Assembly (NCBI GenBank): GCA_038503065.1
Contig: JBCAMK010000001.1
Location: 1,240,001 to 1,304,000, forward strand
Length of the DNA stretch: 64,000 nt
Direction of reading: 5' to 3'
From: Paragyromitra xinjiangensis
Lineage: Eukaryota; Ascomycota; Pezizomycetes; Pezizales; Discinaceae
Made by a program: the position numbers and the translations under genes. Below are positions 46,101 through 58,190 of this stretch, one piece after another (within the stretch, counting starts at the first letter, position 1; each line of letters starts with the position of its first letter). The notes below the pieces were generated by a model, which was not told where the DNA came from, did not search any database, and was given only the letters and a program-made list of their open reading frames with translations.

Positions 46101-49100
46101 AGCAGTTTTCTCGTCCTACGTTGTGTAGTGTAGGGGATGAGAATGAGCCTAGAGTGTTTTGGCCACACTGCATCTCTAAATCTTAAGCTTGGAATGTGAG
46201 TTCTTGGTTCGGTGGGGGGCCGTTGAAGCGAGGTAAAGGGGAGAGGTGGGGTGTGGGATCAATAGGAGTTACTAGCCAGAGTAATCTCCTGGTACCTAAC
46301 CCGATACCTACGCATATCTACTTTTTCAGGCTACGGTACTTTCTCGAAAATGGTGAAATGGCCTGGCCCGGGACTGCGGGATAGGTATTGTGTTCTGACT
46401 GGCCAGATAGACACTGAGGTTCATTTACGACAATTGAAACCCGATTAATAAGAGCTCTTCCCCCTCAAGCAGCAATAATACAGTACATACTATTATGTGA
46501 TCTTAGGCCAGACCATTTCGCTATTTCGAGAAAGTATGGTATACTAGCTACACGTATCTTCAATATTGCCAATAATTCATATTCTAGGCTCAAAATTTGG
46601 GAATATTGTGTGGCCAAAGCACTCTAATCCCACACGAATCTCGTCAGTACCGAAATTAAATTTAGTACTTTGGTAGAGTACCAGTGCCCCCCACCTTTTT
46701 TTGTTTCGGCACAGCAGCCGTACCTTGCTCCACCCAATTGCTGAATCTGTTCGTCCGACCGCCTGTTCGCCTCTAGGGACCTTTCGTATGGTATAATGTT
46801 TTTTACGGCCGGAAGCTTTTTAAGCTTAAGCTGACGTGATCTTTAGTGTTTTCTATTACATTTCCATCACCATCGTTATCCCCTTCTCAATGCCCGAAGC
46901 CTCCACTCTTACCATATACGTCGTTCTACAGTTTGGGTTCGCTACTTTTTTATACTACTCCCTTTGGCCCTAGATTTTTTTAACATAGGCTAGTCTCTCT
47001 AGCCCCCCCTCTACCCTAGCTACCGCGACTTCAGCAACCAATATAAAGGTTCTGTCACCTAGACCGCCAAACTATATAGCCAATCAAAACCACGCTTCTG
47101 ATGCAGAGAAGCAAAAACAATACCGAGGGCTTTCCAAAGAACATTCTCAGTAATTTTTTTTGGAACTCCGTTCTCTTGATGGTTCCGTCTATTTAGCCAG
47201 ATCAATTATATCTCTGTTCTGAATGACCGAACTGTAAATACAATACTCTTCCTCCGGCCTCGCCAGTTCGGAAAAAAGTTCACAATCAGCATGCTTTAGC
47301 ACTTCCATGGCGTGCAGCACAAAAGCGGGTACGCCTTACTTTTTAAAGTGCAGCGGTCATATTACCTTTAGATTTATTTAGTATGGTAATAGCTTACTGT
47401 ATGGGCATAAGGCCTAGATGTCGATAAGAATGTTAAGGAAGGCAAGATCGAACCTAACAAATAATTGATTCTAAAGTTCAATTTCTCGGGTATTGGCCGC
47501 TCCTGGATTTAAGGATGGCGGCCGAAGGACTTACGAGTGATATCGTTAGAAATTTATAGCGGCTTTGCGAGGAGAATCACTTCTTCGCCGTCAGTAGTTG
47601 AAAGTATCTGATCTCTTATGGGAGATATATCCAAAAGTTCAGACTACGATATGCCAAACCTCGAATTCCGCCTTCGAAGCCCGGAAAGCTCAAGAAAATT
47701 TGTTATTAATGTCATTGAAAAAGTTGAACCTAGTAATTTACACCTATTTTGATAAAAATATCACGGATAGTGATGCGGCATAGCGTACGCTGCTACTATA
47801 CTTTGGCGGGGTTATATTTGATGCGGAAAGTCAGAAAATCTTCTCAGAAGCCCAAATCTCGTTGTGGCAACACGCTTTGGGGCCACTATTCCTAATCGGC
47901 TTTACTTACCGGAAAGGATGGAAGGAGTCGTGAAATCTCTAAGGGTGACTGGGGATCCGGGTATCAGACCGGTTCTTGCTGGCTGGTGGAAATCGATGGG
48001 ATAGGATGACATTGGCATGAGTGGTTTTGATGGGGATGAAAAAACCACTGTGACAGCTTTGTATTTTGTTATACTTACAAATCTAAGGATTGCCCAGCAT
48101 CCTGAGTACGAAGTGGCCAAGACGGGTAGCTTAGATTTCGGATTTAGTCGGAGTAGCTTAAATACGGGATCCGGATGCCAGCATTTCAACAGCTAACATT
48201 ATGATGCGTAGTCCGGAAAAAAAAGTCCGGTTAATATCATAGTCTAGTCACTCAAACACGTCATATTTATGGGGTGGAAGAATATCCCTGTTGACTTCGT
48301 AGGTGCCTTAAGCGTAAAAATACCCGGAAGGCTAATACTAAGGTTTTCGGAGGAGCTAGATTTAGATGAGGTACTCAGACTAAGGCTTATTAATAGGCAA
48401 GAGAATTATAGGAAAGGAATGGTCTTCGATTGGGTTGAGGCCGATGACGAAGTTCTCTTCAAGTCACGGGCATATATCTAAAGCCCAGAACTTAGCAAAC
48501 TATACGGAGAACATAAACTTCATGTGTATTTGGTTATTGTTATCGGGATTGTTATATTCTACTTAGGAATTTAGGCAGGAAAGACAACTGGGTTGGCGTG
48601 CCTATTTTAGCTTGAGATGTTCAAATTTGAGAGATAGTACGATAGTATTAGCGCTGTCAAATCTAAAATTAACCATGTATAGCGTAACCCTCTATTCTCA
48701 CCACCTTAAAATAGTGATGTTAGTATATAAGAAAAATGCCATATTCATTAGCTACTCTCCGGAAAGAACCTTACTTTGTATTAACAAAGTAAATTATATA
48801 TATATATATACACACGTTTGTATGGATGTATAAGCAATTTCAATTTCACTGGCTTCGGATTCACTACTTACCAGATATCAACCCCATTGAACAACTTGTA
48901 GCTAACAAGAGTTTTGCTTAGGAAGCACTACCTTAGTCTTTATTCTTCTTAAGGCTGGTGTTGGGATGAATGTGGAGTTGCTGTTGCAATCAGGAAATGC
49001 TGAAAGCTGGCTCTTTCGCGACTTTGGTAGAACCTATAATAGGAGGTGTTTTACTAGTTATTGAAGTAGATGAATAACACACAAAACATTAAATATGCTA

Positions 49101-50414
49101 GGTATTTATCCTATATTTTATATCGGCGTTGTAACTATGTTTGTGGTTGTATTGGAGTGCTCGAGGCAGGGAAGCGTAGTCGCAAGGTTAACAGCCGGTT
49201 ATTTTCAACAAGTTACAGTATTTTGGTAGGGTCTTCAACGTGCAAATGACTTAGTCTTATAGTGTTGAGGGCCTGGGTACTAGCGTGAGAATTTCATTTA
49301 AAAGTTAGAGTTTCAAGTGTTAAGATGTGTATATCTATGGGAAGGAGAGGGGGCTGTGCGGGGAAAGAATAAGTGACCGCTGGAGCCGCTGCGTTTGAAG
49401 TCAAAGCTATAAGTAGAGAGGTTTAGTTTAGTAAGTCTTAACTCCATCCAGAGAGTGCTAAGTAGCCTGGTAGGAGCAAGGGCTTAGCAAGTTCAAAAAG
49501 TAGACAAAGCAGATGCTTCTGGAAACTAGGTTGAAACGGTGCTGTTCGGGTGGAAGTCTTGAATCCGACCGACCCAGTTGCGTTTATGCCTACGGGGGTA
49601 GCTTGATGTCGAGTTGGCATACCCTGTGCTTACAGGTTTAGATTCCCACGATCAAAGTTTGGTAGGGATTTCCCTAGAATGCTGATGCACCAAGTTGCTC
49701 GTACAATCGTATACAGCGATTAGTTACCAGTTTATGGTTCGAGAAAAATGGGATGTACATATCAACACGATGCCTGAAATTACATCGGGTGGGTGGTGAT
49801 ACTCAGCCTATCATTGCACAAGAGAGCTGATGCTAAAGTCTGGCATGTGAATGTCAGATTTTGTGTTCTACTATGTCGGAATGTTGGGAGCTGACGAGAT
49901 ATAGCGTAATATGAGAAAAAGGTTAACATTGAATGCTATCCGGTGAAGATAGGGGGCTAGGTATGAGTTCAGCTTAGGAATATGAAACGCCAGTTGCAAT
50001 ATGACCTGGGAATGCATCTCTTGGTCATCTCACGGATATTGGGGTGACGGGTGGCCAGCAGGCACTTGGGGTTCGGGGTGCAGAATCGTTTCTATCTCGA
50101 TCCTGGTTTAATGGTTTGACAGGTCGCATTTTTTCTAGCGTTTCGCTCGGGCTCTTATGGACATGTGCAATCATAGTCAGGTGTATATGTGGGGCGAATA
50201 TTTGAGTCGTCATATGTTCGTCGTGTATGTAGCGTACAGTATTTACGGAGAAGAGAAAGGGAAAGTAGGCATCGCAATTTTAGGAATCTGTGCAGCATAG
50301 ATGCAACATGCTCCTTGGTGGGGATGCTTGTTTTTTACGCCCTTTACTAAAGACTCTCATTACTCAGATCCTCTATCAGAAGCACTTCAACTTGCGAACT
50401 GATATGCTCACCCT
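43197..50414. other. Long gene-poor region
   Basis: This is over 7 kb without a supported gene. It contains a C12T7 run near 43913-43931, the foldback element at 46152-46624, a (TA)n tract at 48796-48812 and several isolated open frames (44486, 45549, 47598, 47902, 48269) that lack domains and partner exons. Some may be decayed coding relics, but I cannot support any of them. Confidence 0.5.
46152..46624. mobile_element. TA-flanked foldback element (MITE-like), 473 bp
   Basis: Left end GAGTGTTTTGGCCACAC and right end GTGTGGCCAAAGCACTC are inverted copies (16 of 17 bases match). TA lies outside both (46150-46151 and 46625-46626). The arms are shorter than in the other elements, so this is less certain; the interior has no transposase. 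Confidence 0.55.
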
Positions 50415-51074
50415 TCATGCTTTCGCGTCCTCTGTCGGAGGCAAATCTTCGGGTGGCGCAAGTACTTGTTCCTTTTCTAGGAGGTCTGCAAGTTCGCCAG
50501 ATTGGTGCATGGAAACGAGGATATCGCAACCGCCAATAAATTCCTTGTTCACATACAGTTGTGGGATGGTAGGCCAATTGGAATATTCTTTGATACCTAT
50601 TGATATTGCCAATTAGACACTAGCTTCTCTATAACAAGTACCTGTAAAGGATTTGGAAAGCGAACAAACGGGGAGTAAAGGAAGAAAAACAAACCCTGTC
50701 GGACTTCATCGCTCTCCAGTACATTGACCGCCGCGAACTTCTTTGGGTCCACGCCCTGCAGCCCCAGGATCTGAACCGAGGCACGTGAGAACCCGCATTG
50801 TGGCATTTCTGGTGTGCCTTTCATGAATAGGACTACGGGTGCTGTTTCTAGGACCCCATCGATAGTTTTCTTTGTCTCATCCGAGAGGCGCCGCAGCTGT
50901 TGTAATTGGAATCGCTGGAGAGATTGTGGTGTGCGGAGGAGCCGAGTGGTGACCTGCAGTGTGATATTAGTATTCCAACCATTTTTTCTCTTTTTTTCTT
51001 TTGCTTGCGGAACAATTAGGATTGAGGTTTTATACCTGTCTGAGCATTAGAGACCTGGGAAACAGGGATGCCAT
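50415..51074 (-). CDS. GRX5: Monothiol glutaredoxin, mitochondrial
   Basis: Three minus-strand exons, 51074-51036, 50953-50695 and 50596-50415, join in phase to 159 residues; introns are 82 and 98 bases. GRX5 binds a [2Fe-2S] cluster and passes it from the ISCU scaffold to target proteins in the mitochondrial matrix. The first 35 residues ([13 protein letters not shown] and on) are Arg/Leu/Gln-rich without acidic residues, a typical mitochondrial presequence. The catalytic motif is CGFS with Cys66, preceded by [33 protein letters not shown] gives the cis-Pro TIP loop and the GGCD glutathione site. The C-terminus is a short acidic tail. All key family residues are present. Confidence 0.94.
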
Positions 51075-51539
51075 GGCGATGAGGTTTGGTTAATTTCAAA
51101 TAATGTAGCGTCAGTTGGATGGTTGGTATGAGATTGATGCTTGGAAATCAATGATGTCGTTTGGAATATTTTGCGCCTCATTGTGGATGCTAGACTAACG
51201 CCACAGTTCTGGGGTCATGGGACCGCTGGGACCGAGCAAAACCTCGCACACCTTGATTATTGGCTGCGCATGTTTTCTTAGGCAAACTAACTATCTGGAA
51301 TGCATCTTGTGTCTGGTATCCTCAAGGTGTGAGCAAGCGGTGTGTCGCTTGCTATAGTCGCCTTCGGACGTAGAAATGTCCCAAATGTATCTTTGACCTA
51401 CTGCGCAGCTCGCTGCGCACCATAAGCCTTTGACCTCTGTTGCATTCGACACTCTCAGGTCGCCTTTTTTAAGGCCGCAGCAGCTAGTGCCCGAGCCTGC
51501 GCGACTATTCTATCATCTCCTGTATGCTCGTCGCTTCCT
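51075..51539. promoter_or_regulatory. GRX5 promoter region
   Basis: This is the likely divergent promoter of GRX5 and the ORF at 51540. A perfect inverted repeat, TGCGCAGC-tc-GCTGCGCA, lies at about 51402-51419. I see no further motif I can name. Confidence 0.4.
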
Positions 51540-51887
51540 ATGCACCCATCTCCACCAGCACCAACAACGCACGCCGTTATAAGAAGGGGAATGGGCAATG
51601 TCCCTAACGCATACGGATCTACCGATCCCTATATTTCGGCCCTACTAAGGCCACCGACAAATACAACCAGCATTCAACCAGCCAAAACTCGCACGCCCAG
51701 TAGCTACTGCGTCGTCGATGGAATTGCGCAGGATACCCTGGATACCCTGGATACCCTGGATACGGTTGTTAGCAAACATGAAGAAATCACCCCCTTTATG
51801 GGCCACCTGCTGGAACAACGGGAAGAGGCGCGGGAGTTCTTGCGTACATATCTTGAGTACCTGGTCTCGCGGCATATGCACTCTTAG
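51540..51887 (+). CDS. Hypothetical 115-residue protein with tandem DTL repeat
   Basis: An uninterrupted ATG frame encodes 115 residues. I do not recognise it. The N-terminus is Pro/Thr/Ala-rich. Residues around 62-75 carry three copies of DTL from an exact 9-base tandem repeat (ATACCCTGG; 51734-51760), and the C-terminus looks helical (HLLEQREEAREFLRTYLEYL). The opposite strand is also open over part of this stretch, so which strand, if either, codes is uncertain. The helical end and the clean frame favour the plus strand. Confidence 0.38.
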   Translation: MHPSPPAPTTHAVIRRGMGNVPNAYGSTDPYISALLRPPTNTTSIQPAKTRTPSSYCVVDGIAQDTLDTLDTLDTVVSKHEEITPFMGHLLEQREEAREFLRTYLEYLVSRHMHS

Positions 51888-53204
51888 GGAAACCGGTGCT
51901 GGATCTCTAGGCCCGGGATTCTAATTTGAATTTAAGAGAAACTATCGTGGCTAAGGTTAGGGTGGGTGTGCTTTATAGGTCCAAGATGCCTGCCGATTCT
52001 GAGCATCACATCCTTGCGAACGTACTATTAGTTTTGCTTATGAAGGTTGGTGTACTCTATTTTAGTATTGATTAGAATAGATTGAAAAGATTGGCTAGTG
52101 TCATCGAATTTTTCCTCAGTGCATATCATCAGTACCATTTCTAAATTCTGTGTATTCTTCCACAGCAAGCTCTTGTCCAATCAATACCATCGTTTCGGTG
52201 GGCTGAAGACTGGGCTTTTCGTTCGACATCGATATTGGAAATGGTTTGGAGGGGGTTTCCGGAACTGGGGCTCGGTGATACAATGAATGATAGCAACACA
52301 GTAGGAATATGGTCGACGAAGTCTGTGCATACACCCCAGTAACGCGAGACCTAATCCTTCATAATTAGAACCAGCTATCAAATAAGCATAGAAAAAACCC
52401 GCGGAATGTTGGCCCAGCTCAGCGCAACCTCACCCAGATTTTTTCTCTTAGAAGGGGATGGGAGCGAGTTCAGTCATAATCTATCACTCGGGAATTTAAG
52501 ATCATACAAATCCAAGAACAGTTCCTAAAGCCCCAGATTTCGTTACTATGACTATTTTCTCCGTTACTACAACCGGCAATGCCCGATCTTTTCTGGACGG
52601 GCAGTGGTACCTTGACCTTACTATGTTCGGAACTGCACTATGGGAGAGAATTTTAGTAACTTTGGTCTTCTAGAGTTGCGTTTTCACGTCATATTCCCGT
52701 TGGACTTTTGGTTGATCCAATGATAACTCCTGTTGTTTCACCTATTTGAGTAATGTATATTTTACAAGCACATGATACAGGAACCAAGCCCGGAAAATAG
52801 AACACCTTTTTTCACTTTAGGTCATGCTGAGAATGTAGGGTAGGTGCGTCAGAAGAGACGTAAAAATGATGTAAAAAACTCCCCAGAAAATTTTAAGCCT
52901 AAAAAATAACCCAAACAATGCACCTATACAATCAATGCCCCTAATTGATTATTCCCAAACACCAATTGCATATGCTAACCCAATACAAATGAAATAAAAG
53001 CCGAGGGATAAGGCAATGACGGAAACTCATTAAATGTCAGGCCACCGGGACTACACACCCTAGTATTTATACAGAATCGAGTCGGGATCCGGAATGAGAG
53101 TAAAAAAAACCATAGAAGCAAAACCCTGGTGCAATATGGGAGGGAGGATGTAGTAAGTCTGCCTAAGTGGGCCAGAATTTCAAATCTGTATCTGACGTAT
53201 AAGG
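51888..53204. other. Spacer, no supported gene
   Basis: About 1.3 kb between the 115-residue ORF and the convergent PHD-finger gene. Short frames at 52098-52380 on both strands lack family features. AT-rich overall. Confidence 0.45.
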
Positions 53205-56200
53205 CTAGTTCTTATCCATGAGAACTCCAGGAACGCGAATTTTGTAGTGGAAGACGTTTCTGTCAAGGCGCCGAGTTCGATGATTCTGTAAGATTTTAGC
53301 AACAGCTGAGATTACCTGGTGTCTATAGCAAACTTACAAGTATCCCGGCCCTGAATCCCAAGAATCCGTCTTTAACTGATGGGACCATATTTTCAGGGAT
53401 CCCTATGAAGGCGTCGAAAGTAGTTCTATTCCCCCCTCTGGGCCAACGAAAGTCGTCATCAGGCTCATCGTTAAGACTAGCACTTCTGCTGCTTTCAGCG
53501 GGGCCGGAATGACTACTCTTGCCGTCCAAGAGTGGCTGGGTCGTGATATTGATTGGCCCACGAATGCGAGTCAGTTCACGATGAACGTGGACATTCATTA
53601 ATTTTGCTTTATCTTTCCATGGCCTGTAAGGAATCTTGTGCCAGCTTTGTGTGCGAAAGTTATCGGGGTTTGGTGTAGGCAGTTCGGCAGAAGCAGGATA
53701 ACTCCAGGGATCATTCGCTGTGAACGTGTAATCTTTGTAAAGGTCCTTTAGAGAGGGTCTCTTTTTGTGTTCACCCCCACCGTTTCCAGTGCCCGGTTTT
53801 ATTGGCTGAGTATTTGTTTCAGTTTCGTCGTCCCGATTTAATTGTGCGGGGCGCTTCGGTTTCTTGATTTTGCGTGGCTGCTTCGGAGATGGTGGGGCAG
53901 CGGATTTTTGGCTTGCTGCCAAAGCAGCTTCGAGCTTCTTCTGCTTCTCCCGCATTTCATTTTTCTCCTTCTCACTCTGCATGAGCTTCCGCTGCAGCTC
54001 GACGGCCTTCTCCATTTGCTTCTTTGTGTATCCTTTCTGTTCTCGCAGCTTCTCCTCAAGCCTTTTCACCTGATCTTCATCATCTCCAGCAGAGTTATCA
54101 TCTTCATCAGGAGTAGGGATGAAAATTTGGCCCGCATGTTTCATTGCTGGCCCTCGCCATTCGGATTTTTTTGGAGGGACACTCTCGTCACGGGTTACAG
54201 GCCGATCCACACTGATATGTCTTGAGGTTCTCGTGGGCAGTGGAACTTTGGTAGAAGTAGGCTTGCTGGGGAACTTCCTTGCCGGGCCCGCGGGATTGTA
54301 AGGCTTAGACTTCTCACTATTCATGACGGCTTTACTTTTCCCCTTTTCTAGGGCTTCATTGATGCTAATGCGTCGTCGCGGGGCTGGCCTCACAGGCTCC
54401 TCGCGTTTTCTCTTACTTAAATTGGTGAGATTAATCGGAATTATAATGTTTGCGTTTCCTTGGATCTCAGGTGATTCAGAAAATGTCATGTGATACTTTT
54501 CAATCACCCTATCCTTTGATGTTTGGAATTTCTTAACCGGAATCGCGGTATGCGTTTGGGAACTTTCCTCTGAGCCTAAGTTTTTCGAAGTTTCGCTTGT
54601 TTTAGCAATCGCAGAAGAATCGGTTGAACCCAGGGTTTTGGGAAAAGGTGATTGAGCGGGGGCAGAATTACGATGTCGCTGTAGGCAGGAGCGAGGATGC
54701 GAAGCTGATAACGAGGATTGAGCTGGCCTTGCAATGTTCTTCGATACTTTTGAGTTTAACGTAGATAACTCTGGAATTTGATTGTTACCGTGCCGAATGG
54801 TGGTTTCGATATCACAGGAACCGCTGATAAGAAGTCATATTAGCGGTGGTTTTGGCAAATTTGGCTTCATATGGTGGGCTCATACCAAAGCTTATCTTTG
54901 TATTGTTTGTTGTTTGGAACATAAAAAGAGCATTTTCTGCACATAAACCCATCTTCTCGTGTTGGCTGATTGTCTATTATGGTTGTTTGGAGTGGCGGGA
55001 TGTAAGGTTTTGCTCGACTAGCTGATTCAGGCGCTTCAGATATATCGGGAGGTGGTGGGCTATATGGGGGAGATGACGGATCGCGATATTCCCGACTAGT
55101 AAGGTGACCATTCACGTCTTTCCCGTTAGTATCTCCAACACTTGGGGGATACCGAGGGGATTCTTTCGTAGGTTGTGCATCTGGGCCTGCATGCGCTGAT
55201 GGCCTTTCTGCATTCATGTAGAACTCGCCTTCTCCACGTGACCTCCATTGGGGCTGAGAATGTTCCCATGCTGCGGAGGTCCTGTTGAATACTTTGGGCT
55301 CTGGGGGGAGTGGTGAATAGACTTCAGGATAACCTAAGCTCATCGAGGCATCGGTTAATTCGCCCTCAGAGTCTTGCGAGCCCCTAATCTCTGACGGAGG
55401 AGTGTGGCGTGGCAGGCTCAGGGTTTCGTCATTGTCTGAGCCGGTGGCGATGGGTTGGCTGTTTTGTGAGCTGGTTTGGTAGCAGGCTCTGGAGTCTGAT
55501 GAAGGTATTTCTTGTAAGTCCTTCAATGTTGTTGGAGTTTGAGGTCGGTTATTGAGTTCTTGATACCCCCTTTTGCTGTTGGTAGAAGTTGAGGCGCTAC
55601 GGGACCGACTATGAATCACGACAGCAAGCTTACGATTTTCAGAAAATATACTCGAGGATCTTGACAAATCTTCATGTTGCCGATCTTGTTCAAACCTCTC
55701 GGATGTTCTGCTTGAGGCACCAGGAGTAGTTACAGGCTGTAAGTTCCCATTCCGATGGATCTGCTGCGTGTTATGCTTGCTTACTGCTCTGCCTGGTTGT
55801 CCTTGGATATGGTGGTGGTTGGGCGAGGAGGTACTGCTCTTCTGGCGCTTCCTGGGGGGACCGGCATCAAAATCAGGAGTGTCATTGTGGTAACGTGTAT
55901 CAAGAGCGCCATGGTCGTGTAAATTACCATGAAGCTTTTCAGAACGTCTTCTCGGGTGTTGAGCACGCAAATTGTGACGATCAGTGCTAGTGCTAGCGCT
56001 ACTGGCGCTTTTAGAACCTCTCCCATACAATGTCAAACAATTGATAGCTAGAGATATTTGGGTGGCTGAATTCTCTGATGTGATAGACGAGTGTTCCGAT
56101 GATTCAGTCGAATGTGGTGACTTTGCTATTGAGGCAGAAATTTTAGCAGCTTGAAGAGGATGCTCGGAGCGTTTGACACAGCGCTGGCACTTCCAAGTTC

Positions 56201-57550
56201 CAGTATCGACATCACTATAAAACACCCCTCATTATAAATACCGTGCAAAGGAGCGAAAACAAAAGGATTCACTTACACATCTCCTTTTGTGCATGTAATT
56301 TTAGGATTGTGACATGATGTATGGTACTGTGCACGGCATTGATTACAACGAACCAGTAGGTCAATAACTGGAACTTGGGGGTTCTTGCACATGATACAGG
56401 CATTTGTTTTTCGATGTTGCGAATTCTTTCGGCTGGGAGAAGAGACGGATTGTGGTGGGGTGCTACCACTAGAGATTGACATCGCTGACGTCGAAATTGG
56501 CGTGATAACATCATTCCCATTTGACAATTTCCCGGAAGCTGCCAAATCGGCTGAATCACCGTTCGAGGTGTTGTGGGGACTTGAAGGTGGTAATTTTAGT
56601 CTTGGTGGACCTACACGTTGCCTGGAGAGGGATTCGGGCTGTGTTGGTACTGAAGAATGTTGATATCGGTTGTCATTTGCGTGCTGGCCCTGAAGACTCC
56701 ATGTTGGGTGATCCAAGTTGGTTTCTAGTACACTAATGAAACCGTCAGCCCGACTGCTTCACGTATATTGGCTGATAAGCAGACCCATTGAATTCAGTTG
56801 ATGACTGCGCGCTCTTGGCAATAGGGCTTCGATTCCCCAACCGATGCCGCCCTATTGAATCAAAACTATCTGTAGGTACCGGCGACTTAGGCCTTGGGTA
56901 GTGAGCGAAGTCATCGCGCCTCGCGTGTTCTCTTGGGGAGCTCCCTGGTATACGCTCTCTAGAACTAGAATTTTCTGTCCGCTTTCGCCTTTGCCTGTCC
57001 GGGGTACCTTCAGTTATATCGTCCTGCATGATTTTAGATCACTATCTTTTGCCCACCTAGTTTGATCATTGGTCCGACCACTCCTAGCATTTAATGTACC
57101 CGGTCTATTAGCCTCCACCCTGCTGTTTTTTAAACCCGTTAAGTGTATGTTTTGCCGATCTAGGGAAGGTCCCCTAGGTGGGGTTTCTAGCGGAGACTGG
57201 CTAGGCTGTGATGATTCACGGGGAGTGCGGCGCTGTTGCCCTATCGATTTTGATTGTGAAGGCCTGCGAAAGGGCACCTGATCATGAGTAATTCCTGAGT
57301 GTAAGTATTTGTCGGGTTGACTCCCACGTCGTGAACTTTTACGTGCAACGGTTGACTTCTGCCGAAAATAGTTGTTTTCGGCTGGAGAAGAATGCTTTCT
57401 CCCCAAATCTCTACCATGGCTTGAACCCTCGGAACGTAGTGACTATTTAGTAATTAGTTTGTAGAATCTCACTACTACTATTGGAGGTTCTACCTCATGC
57501 TCATTCCGCAAACTTCCCGCGCGACTTATTGTGTCTAATCTCTTGGGGTC
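53205..57550 (-). CDS. PHD-finger protein with second zinc cluster and coiled coil
   Basis: Minus-strand exons I can join in phase: 57550-57494, 57442-57079, 57007-56785 (donor uncertain), 56732-56277, 56214-54886, 54823-53338 and 53285-53205, about 1331 residues. No in-frame ATG was found, so a first exon upstream of 57550 is missing. The PHD finger is split by an intron: TNACIMCKNPQVPVIDLL, then VRCNQCRAQYHTSCHNPKIT, ending WKCQRC. A second four-Cys cluster, MCRKCSFYVPNNKQYKDKL then CGSC, is also split by an intron. Between them lie about 400 disordered Ser-rich residues. After it come an acidic segment, a long Glu/Lys coiled coil (EDQVKRLEEKLREQKGYTKK and on) and a basic KIKKPKRPAQ patch. 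A short final exon ends GVLMDKN. I infer a nuclear chromatin reader; I cannot assign it to a named complex such as Set3, Rpd3 or COMPASS. Confidence 0.75.
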
Positions 57551-57668
57551 CTACCGTGTCAAACCGTTGGTTAGTTAGATGATCATGTCAGTTTTCAAAA
57601 CGTCGTAGATGGCAAATCAAGAGGGTAGGCATTAAAACTCGTATTATCTGCATCAGATCTTTTCAGTT

Positions 57669-58190
57669 ATGTTTAGACTTCACCCTGCCAAGACGCAAAG
57701 CACTCTATCATTTCCATCGTGCAAACAGCAACTGCTGGCCTTACCAAACCGTGACTATTGTCTTCCCATCCCCATCATTCTCCCTGAAGCTCAGCTCCAG
57801 CTTTTGCATCAAAACCATACCTCCCCAAACGCACTCATCAATATCAAACACCCAAGCATCAAAACTTCTCTACTCTTTGTACTCCACTGCCATTGGCTTC
57901 AGCTCACATACTGCTTTCCCTCAATAACCAGAGACTTCAAATCCAGACCAATGCCGTGCGTTCGCCATCCAACTTCCTCCAATCACGCGGGAGCCCTTAC
58001 AAAAAGGAGAGGAGTCATGGATTGTCTCCTGCACCAACTATCCAAAGCTCTCGAACGCTTCCCGAAGGCGCGGAGATCAGAGAACAAGCTAATGCATTTC
58101 TATAACTCCAATCCTGCAAGAGTGGTCCCGATAGAACAGGAGGTCGAAAGAAGCTATAAGCATCGAAAAGGCGTGGGAAGCAAACCCTAA
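57669..58190 (+). CDS. Doubtful ORF, 173 residues
   Basis: An ATG frame runs 173 codons divergent from the PHD-finger gene. It is His/Leu/Pro-rich with no recognisable domain. A second frame (57893-58105) reads through the same bases with a more polar composition (SPYKKERSHGLSPAPT), so a spliced gene that moves between frames is possible. I cannot choose between a real gene and a chance frame. Confidence 0.25.
   Translation: MFRLHPAKTQSTLSFPSCKQQLLALPNRDYCLPIPIILPEAQLQLLHQNHTSPNALINIKHPSIKTSLLFVLHCHWLQLTYCFPSITRDFKSRPMPCVRHPTSSNHAGALTKRRGVMDCLLHQLSKALERFPKARRSENKLMHFYNSNPARVVPIEQEVERSYKHRKGVGSKP

Noticed and set aside
57008..57078. A 19-base intron in the PHD gene at about 57020
   Set aside because: A 71-base intron using an upstream donor and a later acceptor joins the same frames with normal signals.
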